From NCED01 sp035493955 (GTDB lineage: Bacteria; Pseudomonadota; Alphaproteobacteria; Caulobacterales; Caulobacteraceae): a DNA stretch of 31,337 nt. A program made the translations under genes and the position numbers. This document shows positions 18,034-26,707 of this stretch, piece by piece. Each line of letters opens with the position of its first letter. The first letter of the stretch is position 1. Location: positions 1-31,337 of the forward strand of contig DATJHI010000019.1 of assembly GCA_035493955.1 (NCBI GenBank). Direction: 5' to 3'. The notes beneath the pieces were generated by a model. That model ran no database searches. It saw only the letters and a list, made by a program, of their open reading frames with translations, and was not told where the DNA came from.

Positions 18034-19500
18034 TTATCGTCCTCGGGCGCCAAGTTCGGCAATCTTACGCTCCAGGCCGGCCAATCGCTCGGTCAAGGCG
18101 GCGTTTTGGCCCGAGAGTTCCTGAATGCCCTTCCAGAGCACGGGAATGAGTTGATCAGTTCGTAGCAGATGCCGGCCGTCGTCGTCTTGAACATAGCCGG
18201 CGAAATCAACGCCGGCTCGATCGAATGCAGCTTTGATGTCGGGCGCCATAAAGCCCCAGTGGGTACGGCGGCCAGGGCGCTCGACCAGTTTCTTGATCTT
18301 GACCTTGCTTTTGATCATACGCGGCGTTTTGTGAAGTCGCGGCCTCAATTCATCAACCTTCTCACCGTGTTCATTTTCGTCGGTAAGACGAGCCGGTATA
18401 AGATCCATCACGGGCTGCCCCGCTTCGTCCAGCAGCGGCAGATAGTCGAAAATGTACTCTTCGCGCCGTTCGATCTTGGTGACCTGGATCGGCTTTCCGT
18501 CGCGGAATTCAACGGCCTTGATCGGTAGTTCGAACCATTCGGTGGCCTGGACCTCCTGATCTTGCTCCTCCTCAACCTCTTCCATGCCGCCGATCCTCCA
18601 TTTGAAGGTCTTCGGCTCCACATCAAGGATGAGAGGGAGCGCCGCTGGCAGCGGCGCAACATCAGTCTTGAGGGCTGGGTCTGATGTGGTGATGACACCA
18701 CCTGCAGAATAGATAGCAGACCAACGCGTCGAGCTTGTGCCGAGCGTATATGCATTGTCCGCCCAAGGTGACACGTTGCATTGGGTCAATATGCTCGGCG
18801 ACGACTGTCCCATCCAAATATTGTCGGAGCCGTCCGTCCATATCAGTGGAATATCGGCGGTATTGCCGCTATTGCGCGCCCAAATGGCTCCCGTGTTAGG
18901 TAAGCGAACGGGTCTTGCGGTGTTGCTGTTCTGAAGGTCAACACCGTAAGTGTGAGATCCCTCTATAGCTAAAGATGTCGTTGCGGAAGAATAGTCGCGG
19001 AATGCAGCTTGGGCAGTACTGCCACGAACGCAGTATCCGCGATTCCAAAGGTCTGTTGTGTAGTCATATATAACGGAAGCGGCATTTCCCTTGTACGGTC
19101 CCGTGCCAGAAATATTCAAACCAAGGACGAAAGGTGTCGTCATGCCAGAAATCCCCGGCGTATTTCCGCGATCGGAGTTCTGATTGTTGATGTCGAGCTC
19201 GATCCCCTGCGCGTTCACGGTCGTGGGGGCGGCTGCCTGTGCTACAATGAGTGTGTTCTGGGCCCAAATGTCGGCGCTCCCAGCCTGCGCGACCACGCCC
19301 GTGTAAATTCCGACCTTGTCGGCGCTGGTGCCGGACCCGAGGCCGCTCCTCAGGCCCGCGCACATCAGGAATTCGCGCGTAGTGCTCGACCCGGCATTTG
19401 CCTGGACGTTAATAGATGTTAGGGTTGTTATCTGATTTCCGGTCGGTAGAACGCTGACGGATGGGTTCGCGGTAACCTCAATATCTGTAAAGCTTGTCAT
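18034..19500 (-). CDS. Phage tail-fibre-like protein with C-terminal S74 intramolecular chaperone domain
   Basis: 488 residues. The first 260 are rich in Ser, Thr, Gly and Asn (LPTGNQITTLTSINVQANAG, SGTGPYKGNAAS, WMGQSSPS), typical of a trimeric beta-helical fibre. The S74 self-cleaving chaperone domain begins near residue 265: GGVITTSDPALKTDV contains the Ser and Lys expected at the cleavage site, and HWGFMAPDIKAAF near 415 and DQLIPVLWKGIQEL are also family blocks. The end is a coiled coil (AALTERLAGLERKIAELG). Between these blocks lies a charged insertion of about 110 residues. ATG 19500 has GGAGAG upstream; an in-frame ATG at 19638 would add 46 residues. Base composition is clearly lower in GC than the neighbours, and no other phage gene is nearby: a transferred solitary fibre gene. 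Confidence 0.85.
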   Translation of the reverse strand: MTSFTDIEVTANPSVSVLPTGNQITTLTSINVQANAGSSTTREFLMCAGLRSGLGSGTSADKVGIYTGVVAQAGSADIWAQNTLIVAQAAAPTTVNAQGIELDINNQNSDRGNTPGISGMTTPFVLGLNISGTGPYKGNAASVIYDYTTDLWNRGYCVRGSTAQAAFRDYSSATTSLAIEGSHTYGVDLQNSNTARPVRLPNTGAIWARNSGNTADIPLIWTDGSDNIWMGQSSPSILTQCNVSPWADNAYTLGTSSTRWSAIYSAGGVITTSDPALKTDVAPLPAALPLILDVEPKTFKWRIGGMEEVEEEQDQEVQATEWFELPIKAVEFRDGKPIQVTKIERREEYIFDYLPLLDEAGQPVMDLIPARLTDENEHGEKVDELRPRLHKTPRMIKSKVKIKKLVERPGRRTHWGFMAPDIKAAFDRAGVDFAGYVQDDDGRHLLRTDQLIPVLWKGIQELSGQNAALTERLAGLERKIAELGARGR

Positions 19501-20021
19501 TTTGTCTCTCCACATTCCATGGTGCTCGGACATTATACCTAAGCGAGCTTTTAAATCCGGCGACATGCTCAGCGCAATTGGGGGTAAACTTATCGGTGGT
19601 GTGAAGTCAACTAAGCCGCCCCAAGTGCATTTCTTCATTCTTTCATTGCGCGATCACTTCCTTGTGTGGCGGCCAGCTCTATCAATGCCCTGAGATGACG
19701 ATTTGATGTGCGCCAAGTGTCGCTTATCATATAGTTGTAATGACAACAATATGGTTGTGGGGCCAATGGGATCCTGTCCCAGGAATTGTGGAGACGTGGC
19801 GGAGCGATGACCCGCGGCGATGTGCTGCAATGCCAATTTTCGCCGTCTACGCCGAAGCTGTACCTTAGGCTATCGCCTTTGTGCTCAGCCAGACAGGGCC
19901 GTGAACCCGTAGGTGCGCTTGCGGTCCGGCATCAACAAGGCAATGCCACAATGACGTTGCGGAGCACCTAGTTGAGCGGGCCCTTGTCGGCTGCGCTTCT
20001 TCGGGGGGGGGTGGTGGCGAG
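19501..20021. other. AT-richer noncoding stretch between the tail-fibre gene and purQ
   Basis: About 520 bases without a gene I can support. On the minus strand an in-frame extension of the fibre ORF runs to 19638, and short ORFs elsewhere have neither ribosome binding sites nor recognisable products. The composition stays AT-rich to about 19860 and then returns towards the host level, so the right edge of the acquired DNA is probably between 19800 and 20000. I could not find a clear direct repeat, tRNA or integrase marking an attachment site. Confidence 0.5.
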
Positions 20022-20684
20022 CTACGCGCTCGCCGCCACGCTCTGGAACAGGAGCGCCCCGTCGGCCGAGCCGAGTTCCGGCTCGAAGGCGCGGTCGGGG
20101 TGGGGCATCAGGCCGAGCACATTGCCCCCGGCGTTGACGATGCCGGCGATGGCCCGGGCCGATCCGTTGGGATTGTCGCGATAGCGGAACACCACCTGGC
20201 CCTCGCCCTCCAGCCGGTCCAGCGTCGGTTCGTCGGCGAAGTAATTGCCCTCGCCGTTGCCCACGGTCATGGTCGCGGTGCGCTGGCCGGCATAGGCGGC
20301 GGTGAAGCGGGTCTGAGCGTTGGTCACGTCGAGGGCCACCGGCTTGCAGACGTATTTCAGTCCGGCGTTGCGCAGCAGCGACCCCGGCAGCAGCCCGGCC
20401 TCGCACAGGATCTGGAAGCCGTTGCAGATCCCCACCACCGCCACCCCGCGGCCGGCGGCCTCGGCCACCGCGCGCATCACCGGCGACTGGGCCGCCATGG
20501 CCCCGCAGCGCAGGTAGTCGCCGTAGGAGAACCCCCCCGGCAGCACCACCAGGTCGATTCCGTCGGGCAGGGCGCTGTCGGCGTGCCAGACCATCTCGGC
20601 CTTGGAGCCGGTGGAGCGCTCGATGGCGACCGCACAGTCGCGGTCGCAGTTCGAGCCGGGAAAGACGACGACGGCTGATTTCAT
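20022..20684 (-). CDS. purQ: Phosphoribosylformylglycinamidine synthase subunit PurQ (glutaminase)
   Basis: Class I glutamine amidotransferase, 220 residues, releasing ammonia from glutamine for PurL. Nucleophile Cys87 lies in VVGICNGFQIL; His195 and Glu201 of the triad lie in LMPHPDRAFEPELG. The N-terminus KSAVVVFPGSNCDRD is that of PurQ and distinguishes it from GuaA, CarA or HisH. ATG 20684 is 7 bases after the zeta inhibitor stop, so the two are cotranscribed. Downstream on the same strand comes the phage-like island and only then purL. Confidence 0.97.
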   Translation of the reverse strand: MKSAVVVFPGSNCDRDCAVAIERSTGSKAEMVWHADSALPDGIDLVVLPGGFSYGDYLRCGAMAAQSPVMRAVAEAAGRGVAVVGICNGFQILCEAGLLPGSLLRNAGLKYVCKPVALDVTNAQTRFTAAYAGQRTATMTVGNGEGNYFADEPTLDRLEGEGQVVFRYRDNPNGSARAIAGIVNAGGNVLGLMPHPDRAFEPELGSADGALLFQSVAASA

Positions 20685-20691
20685 TTCGATC

Positions 20692-21015
20692 TCAACGGCC
20701 GGCCTTGAGGTCGGCCCGGGCCCGGGCCAGCAGGTCGTCCATCCGCGCCCTCAGCTCGTGGGGCAGGCACTCGACGCCCTTTTCGGCCAGGTCGGCCATC
20801 ACCTTCTGGAACACGTCCTCGTCGCCCGGTTCCTTCATGTCGGCCCGGATGATGCTTTCGGCGTAGGTCGCTAAGGCCTGGCCGGTCAGGCCCATGCGCT
20901 CGCCGGCCCACAGGCCGATCAGCCGGTCGCGCCGCATCTCGGCCTTGAATTCCTGTTCCTGGTCGTGGGCGAAACCGGCTTCGTAAGCGCGCTCGCGGTC
21001 GTCGAAGGTGGTCAT
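20692..21015 (-). CDS. F1Fo-ATP synthase zeta inhibitor (DUF1476 family)
   Basis: 107 residues. The start MTTFDDRERAYEAGFAHDQE and the segment FKAEMRRDRLIGLWAGE match the alphaproteobacterial DUF1476 family, identified in Paracoccus denitrificans as the zeta subunit that blocks ATP hydrolysis by the F1 motor through its N-terminal helix. The rest is a four-helix bundle pattern (YAESIIRADMKEPGDEDVFQKVMADL). Cytoplasmic. It lies 7 bases upstream of purQ in one transcript, linking an ATPase regulator with purine synthesis. The family name is secure; the inhibitory role in this organism is by homology. Confidence 0.88.
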   Translation of the reverse strand: MTTFDDRERAYEAGFAHDQEQEFKAEMRRDRLIGLWAGERMGLTGQALATYAESIIRADMKEPGDEDVFQKVMADLAEKGVECLPHELRARMDDLLARARADLKAGR

Positions 21016-21328
21016 GAAGGGCTGCTCCAGAGTCTCTTGCAGCTCATATAGGCGATGCCGGCGGCGACAGGAATTGCGCCGCGTCAGATTGATGGGCGCC
21101 GCCGTCGGGCCGGGCCCCGCCGCCTTGCGGGCCGACCTGAACGGGCGATGAATGACTTAGTCAGAATTGGGCCGTTTGACGTAATGCCGCACCGGCTACT
21201 GGCCGCATGCTTGACGTAAATCAGTATTCGACATCGCAAAATCCAAGGTTAACTTGAATTTCCATCGTTTGTTAGTGGGGCGTTGACTGATGATGTTGTC
21301 CAGTCGGCGCGGACAAGGGGAGGGTGCG
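21016..21328. promoter_or_regulatory. Divergent intergenic region with palindrome and direct repeat
   Basis: This 313-base gap separates the zeta-purQ unit (minus) from the secreted protein gene (plus) and should hold both promoters. It contains the odd palindrome TGACT-T-AGTCA (21153-21163) and the 9-base direct repeat TTGACGTAA at 21176-21184 and 21211-21219, 35 bases apart. These could be operator or -35 elements; no factor is assigned. No gene is visible. Confidence 0.4.
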
Positions 21329-22798
21329 ATGAAAATCTTGACGAGAAGTCTGGCGGCCTTGACGGCGATGGGGCTGGCCGGCGGCCAGGTCCATGCGCAG
21401 GGCGGGTCCTTCGTGGTGCGCGACGCGCCGGTCCATGCGGTCCCCGCCGACCGGTCCGAGCGGGACCAGCACGGGCCTGTGGAGGACAACTCGCCGCCCG
21501 ACACCTTGAACGCCCAGTACGCCGCCCAGTCGAGGCCCGCGCCGGCGCCGGTGCGAAAGGCTGCTCCGGTGGAGGGGCCCTCGGCGGCCATCGCCGCCCG
21601 CATCATCGATTCGGCCGGCGCCTTCGAGGCCTATATGCGCAAGGCCGGCGCCATCGGCGACAAGTTCGCCGACCGGGACGCGGTCGCCAAGGCGGTCTCC
21701 ACCAGCTCCGCCTACGAGATCCAGCAGTTCCAGGAGGGCGAGACGGCCTACGCGGCCCTCGCCGCCCTGCAGAACCCGGCCTTCGTCCAGGGGGTCTACG
21801 ACCTCGGCCGCGATCCGCGTGAACGGGCGGCCCTGGCCGACCGGCTGCTGGCCGACCCCGGCGTGGTGCTGGAGGTGGACGGCGCCGACGAGGCGGCGGC
21901 CATGGTCAGCGGCGTCCTGGCCCAGATGGGCGCGGACCTGGTCAAGTCCGGCCAGGCGGTCCGCCAGGCGGCCTATGACGTGCAGCGCCAGGCCTGGTCG
22001 AAGGAGGACGTCCCCCATGCCGAGCAGCGGCTGGCCGAGACCAAGGCCCATGGCGCGGTCAAGGCCTCCCTGGGGGCCGCGGACACCGACGCCCTGATCC
22101 AGACCATCGTGTCCCTGCGCAAGACCGCCGCCGAATCCCCCGGCCGCACGGTCGCGCCGACCCCGGTGGTGGAGCGGGGCCTGGCCGTCGCCGCGCTTGC
22201 GGTGCTGGGCCGCGCCGGCGAAGACCGGATCGACATGATCGCGCCGCTGCTCGGCGACGCCAAGAGCGCCGACTGCATGAAGATGGCCAAGCTCAACCTC
22301 TACCAGTGCATGGCCGCCGCGGGGCCGGAATACGAGGACGTGTTCTGCGTCGGCGCCCACGCCATGATCGACACCGGCCAGTGCGTGATCCAGGCCTCGG
22401 GCCAGAGCCCGATCCCCACCAGCCTGCAGCGGACCTCCGCTCCGGCCCCGGCCGGCGCCCGCTCGGTCTCGGTGCCGATCGCGCTGATGTCCACCGTCGG
22501 TCCCGAGCGTCAGCGCGCCTACGGCCGCGCGGACGCCGAACGCGCTCCGGCGCCGGCGGCCCGCGACTACGCCCTGGAGCAGGATGCGCGGGACGTCCCG
22601 CCGGCCTATGCGCCGGACCCCCGCCGCACGGCCCGGCCGGCTCCGCGCGAGGACCTCTATGACGACCGCGCCGCGCGGGCGGGCGACCTCTATCAGCCGC
22701 CCGGCCGCCAGGCTTTCAACGACGAGGCGGCCGGCGACGCGGGCGCCTACGCCGACCCTTACGGCCGCCCTCCGGCGCCCTACTTCTACGGGCGCTGA
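21329..22798 (+). CDS. Secreted protein of unknown function with a four-cysteine segment
   Basis: 489 residues from ATG 21329, preceded by AGGGGAGG. The Sec signal peptide MKILTRSLAALTAMGLAGGQ ends with VHA, giving cleavage after about residue 23. A long alanine-rich helical region follows (about 90-310, for example DSAGAFEAYMRKAGAIGDKF). Next comes a segment of about 40 residues with cysteines spaced C-X10-C-X12-C-X11-C (about 316-352), probably two disulfides in the periplasm. The tail of about 110 residues is rich in Pro, Arg, Asp and Tyr and ends YGRPPAPYFYGR. I do not recognise the family. A strong hairpin follows its stop. Confidence 0.75.
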   Translation: MKILTRSLAALTAMGLAGGQVHAQGGSFVVRDAPVHAVPADRSERDQHGPVEDNSPPDTLNAQYAAQSRPAPAPVRKAAPVEGPSAAIAARIIDSAGAFEAYMRKAGAIGDKFADRDAVAKAVSTSSAYEIQQFQEGETAYAALAALQNPAFVQGVYDLGRDPRERAALADRLLADPGVVLEVDGADEAAAMVSGVLAQMGADLVKSGQAVRQAAYDVQRQAWSKEDVPHAEQRLAETKAHGAVKASLGAADTDALIQTIVSLRKTAAESPGRTVAPTPVVERGLAVAALAVLGRAGEDRIDMIAPLLGDAKSADCMKMAKLNLYQCMAAAGPEYEDVFCVGAHAMIDTGQCVIQASGQSPIPTSLQRTSAPAPAGARSVSVPIALMSTVGPERQRAYGRADAERAPAPAARDYALEQDARDVPPAYAPDPRRTARPAPREDLYDDRAARAGDLYQPPGRQAFNDEAAGDAGAYADPYGRPPAPYFYGR

Positions 22799-22807
22799 TC
22801 CCAGGAC

Positions 22808-22843
22808 CCCGCCGGCGTGCGATTCGCCCTCCACGCCGGCGGG
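22808..22843 (+). terminator. Perfect 12-bp hairpin after the secreted protein gene
   Basis: CCCGCCGGCGTG (22808-22819) and CACGCCGGCGGG (22832-22843) pair perfectly around a 12-base loop, 9 bases after the stop. Only GGTTT follows, so the U-tract is weak. Probable transcription end separating this gene from purC. Confidence 0.6.
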
Positions 22844-22984
22844 CGCGGTTTGCGCCACCCGCCCCGTTCCGCTAGGTTGGAGGGGTTATAAATCGATGGA
22901 TGGCCCGAGTCGGACCGCGCGCGAAAATGACCCGCGCGCGATTTTCATTTTCCGACTGGCGGGTCTCCGTCCGGAGCGAGCGCG

Positions 22985-23740
22985 ATGACCCGGCGCAAGA
23001 AGATCTACGAAGGCAAGGCCAAGATCCTCTACGAGGGGCCGGAGCCCGGCACGCTGATCCAGTATTTCAAGGACGACGCCACCGCCTTCAACGCCCAGAA
23101 GAAGGCGGTGCTGGACGGCAAGGGCGTGATCAACAACCGCATCTCCGAATATGTGATGACGCGGCTGAACACGATCGGCATCCAGAACCACTTCATCAAG
23201 CGGCTGAACCTGCGCGAGCAACTGATCAAGGAGGTGGAGATCCTTCCCCTTGAGGTGGTGTGCCGCAACATCGCCGCCGGCTCGCTGTCGACCCGCCTGG
23301 GCATCGCCGAGGGCCAACCCCTGCCGCGCTCGATCATCGAGTTCTATTACAAGAAGGACGAGCTCAACGACCCGATGGTCACCGAAGAGCACATCACCGC
23401 CTTCAACTGGGCCTCGACCCAGGAGATCGACGACATGCTGGCGATGACCCTCAGGATCAACGACTTCCTGTCGGGCATGTTCGGGGCGGTCGGCATCACC
23501 CTGGTGGACTTCAAGATCGAATACGGCCGGGTCTGGGACGGGGAGTTCTCCCGCATCATCCTGGCCGACGAGATCAGCCCCGACAGCTGCCGGCTGTGGG
23601 ACACCATCACCAGCGAGAAGCTGGACAAGGATCGCTTCCGCCGCGACCTCGGCAATGTGATCGAAAGCTACACCGAAGTGGCCCGGCGCCTGGGGATCAT
23701 GAAAGAGATGCCCCGGGTGATCGAGGGCGGAGTCACCTGA
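22985..23740 (+). CDS. purC: Phosphoribosylaminoimidazole-succinocarboxamide synthase
   Basis: SAICAR synthetase, joining CAIR and aspartate with ATP in purine synthesis. The 251 residues start MTRRKKIYEGKAKILYEGPE, with the KIYEGKAK ATP loop, and include VVCRNIAAGSLSTRLGI, FYYKKDELNDPMV, VDFKIEYGR and LADEISPDSCRLWD with the conserved DE..PD..R motif. ATG 22985 has GGAG 8 bases upstream. It is followed by purS with 2 bases between stop and start, so they form one unit. An inverted repeat GAAAATG/CATTTTC lies at 22923-22952 in the leader. Confidence 0.97.
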   Translation: MTRRKKIYEGKAKILYEGPEPGTLIQYFKDDATAFNAQKKAVLDGKGVINNRISEYVMTRLNTIGIQNHFIKRLNLREQLIKEVEILPLEVVCRNIAAGSLSTRLGIAEGQPLPRSIIEFYYKKDELNDPMVTEEHITAFNWASTQEIDDMLAMTLRINDFLSGMFGAVGITLVDFKIEYGRVWDGEFSRIILADEISPDSCRLWDTITSEKLDKDRFRRDLGNVIESYTEVARRLGIMKEMPRVIEGGVT

Positions 23741-23742
23741 AC

Positions 23743-23982
23743 ATGAAGGCCAAAGTAGAAGTGTTCCTGAAGCCCGGCGTCCTCGACGTCCAGGGCAAGG
23801 CGATCGAGGGCGCCCTGCACGGTCTGGGGTTCCCCGAGGTCGCCCATGTGCGGGTCGGCAAGACCATCAACTTCGACCTGCCCGACGGCGACCGCGCCGC
23901 CGCGGAGAGCCAGGTCAAGGCCATGTGCGACCGCCTTTTGGCCAATGCGGTGATCGAGAGCTACCGGGTCGAGGTGGGTTAA
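23743..23982 (+). CDS. purS: Phosphoribosylformylglycinamidine synthase subunit PurS
   Basis: 79-residue bridging subunit that joins PurQ to PurL and forms the ammonia channel of bacterial FGAM synthase. MKAKVEVFLKPGVLDVQGKA, the HGLGF and VRVGKTINFDL segments, and the C-terminal CDRLLANAVIESYRVEV are the family pattern. It overlaps nothing but lies 2 bases after the purC stop. Its partners purQ and purL are on the opposite strand on the other side of the secreted protein gene and the phage-like island. Confidence 0.95.
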   Translation: MKAKVEVFLKPGVLDVQGKAIEGALHGLGFPEVAHVRVGKTINFDLPDGDRAAAESQVKAMCDRLLANAVIESYRVEVG

Positions 23983-24009
23983 GCCGCTTCGGCTGCCGCG
24001 GCGCGACCC

Positions 24010-24029
24010 TCCTCCAATTCAGGGGAGGA
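24010..24029 (+). promoter_or_regulatory. Hairpin enclosing the ribosome binding site of the EthD-like gene
   Basis: TCCTCC (24010-24015) pairs perfectly with GGAGGA (24024-24029) around an eight-base loop. The right arm is the Shine-Dalgarno sequence itself, ending 4 bases before ATG 24034. If formed, the stem would limit translation; the left arm also resembles the anti-Shine-Dalgarno of 16S rRNA. Confidence 0.35.
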
Positions 24030-24033
24030 ACAC

Positions 24034-24306
24034 ATGTACAAGGTGGTCGCGCTCTATCCGCCGCCCGCCGATCCGGACCGGTTCCGCCGCTATTACGAGG
24101 AAAGCCACCTGCCGCTGGCGCGGACCATGCCGGGGCTGACGGCCAGCCGCCACAGCTTCGCGGTCGAGGGCCTGGGCGAGGCTTCGCCCTGGTTCTGCAT
24201 CTGGGAAGGCGACTTCGCCGACAGGGCGGCCTTCGAGGCCGCCGTGGCCTCCGAGGCCGGCCAGAAGACCGCCGCCGACATCGCCAACTACGCCACGGGC
24301 GGGTGA
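24034..24306 (+). CDS. EthD-family small dimeric alpha/beta-barrel protein, apparently shortened by a frameshift
   Basis: 90 residues of the EthD/ferredoxin-like dimeric barrel family. MYKVVALYPPPADPDRFRRY carries the first strand, YYEESHLPLARTMPGL the conserved HxPL helix, and WEGDFADRAAFEAAVASEAGQ the second half. The reading frame stops at TGA in ATGGxxGGGTGACC. One extra G in that G-run would instead continue as GGVTLVHYEAKEA to TAG 24336, which looks like the missing last strand of the fold. So this is either a recent one-base deletion or a sequencing error. The family includes small oxidative-stress or degradation accessory proteins; the substrate is unknown. Confidence 0.75.
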   Translation: MYKVVALYPPPADPDRFRRYYEESHLPLARTMPGLTASRHSFAVEGLGEASPWFCIWEGDFADRAAFEAAVASEAGQKTAADIANYATGG

Positions 24307-24491
24307 CCCTCGTCCACTACGAGGCCAAGGAAGCCTAGGGGCGCTTTAGGCGGAGCCATAGGCGGTTTGACTTCGCCGACCGGCGGTTCCGCGCGGGCGG
24401 ACGGGGTGACTTAGGCCTGGAATCCGGCAGGGCGGGGGGATTATGGGTGGCGCGGGGTTCCGCCGCGGACCTGCCGGTGGAGCGAGCGCAC

Positions 24492-25222
24492 ATGGAGGCC
24501 CGGACAGTCGAGACCACGCAAGGCGTCGTCACGATCTGGGCGGACTGGCTTCGCCTGGCGCCGACCCGCCCGCTCTTGCTGGTGATACGGGGCGTCTTCC
24601 CGCCGGCGGGCCAATTGACCGCCCTGCCGACGGTGCTGGCCGAGGCGGACGTCGCCTTCGTCGACCTTCCTGGAATGAATGCGACCCCGGCCTTCGCGGT
24701 CAACTCGCCCTGGAGCTTTGCGGAAGGGGTCGACCAGACGGTTGCGGCGCTGTTTCCCGAGCGGCCGCTGGCGGTGCTCGGCGTGTCCATGGGCGGCGTC
24801 GTGGCCATGGCGATGAAGGCGCCGGGCTTGCGGGCTATCCTGGCCGTCGACCCGCCCCTGACCGTGGCGGGCCTCTGGCCGCTGCGCAACGTGCTGCGCG
24901 AGGTCCTTGCGGCCGCGCCGAGCTTCGCCGACTGGATATGGGACGTGCTGGGCTTCAGTGTGGACGCGGTGGAGGAGCGGGATTACCGGCCGATCCTGGC
25001 CGCCCTGGAGGTCCCGACCCACGTCCTCCTGGCGTCCGACCCGCTGGAGCCGCGGCGCCTGGTGGATCGTCTTCCGAGCCTGGCGTCGGAGTCGGAGCGG
25101 GCGCTCTACGCCGCCCATCCCTTCGTTTCGATCGAGGTCGTTCCCGACAGCGGTCACGACCTGCCGGGTGATCGGCCCGCGGCGGTCCTGACTCCGCTGG
25201 TGGCGATGCTGGCGGCCGTCGG

Positions 25223-25226
<4 letters not shown>
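24492..25226 (+). CDS. Alpha/beta hydrolase
   Basis: 244 residues with an alpha/beta hydrolase pattern: LLLVIRGVFPPAG after the first strands, VDLPGMN, the nucleophile elbow LGVSMGGVVAM (Ser99), LLASDPLEP near the acid position, and DSGHDLPG for the catalytic His. The lid region (LTVAGLWPLRNVLREVLAAAP) is short. The substrate is unknown. I chose ATG 24492 (GGAG 9 bases upstream); GTG 24447, with a GGGGGGA upstream, would add 15 residues and cannot be excluded. Its stop overlaps the purB stop on the other strand in the shared tetramer CTAG. Confidence 0.82.
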
Positions 25227-26533
<1,307 letters not shown>

Positions 26534-26707
26534 GCCCGGCTGATGCGCGGCGCGGGCAGGGGATGTCAAGCCGGCTCGGCGCCGCCGATGGCGCCGTTCT
26601 TGCTCGCGCCGCAGGAGAAGGCCCTGCCGCGCCCGTGTCCGCCCTGCTAAAAGCTGACGGTTCGGGGACGGCCTAGGATCGGGTCCACGGCTATAAGGTT
26701 GAGAACC

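Noticed and set aside
19501..19638. 46-residue N-terminal extension of the tail-fibre protein
   Set aside because: Possible but not chosen: ATG 19500 has a good ribosome binding site and the extension has no fibre-like character.
19654..19971. Short ORFs on both strands right of the tail-fibre gene
   Set aside because: No ribosome binding sites, no recognisable products, and inconsistent codon use.
22923..22952. GAAAATG/CATTTTC inverted repeat in the purC leader as a riboswitch
   Set aside because: Only 7-bp arms with a 16-base spacer; none of the conserved elements of a purine riboswitch are present.
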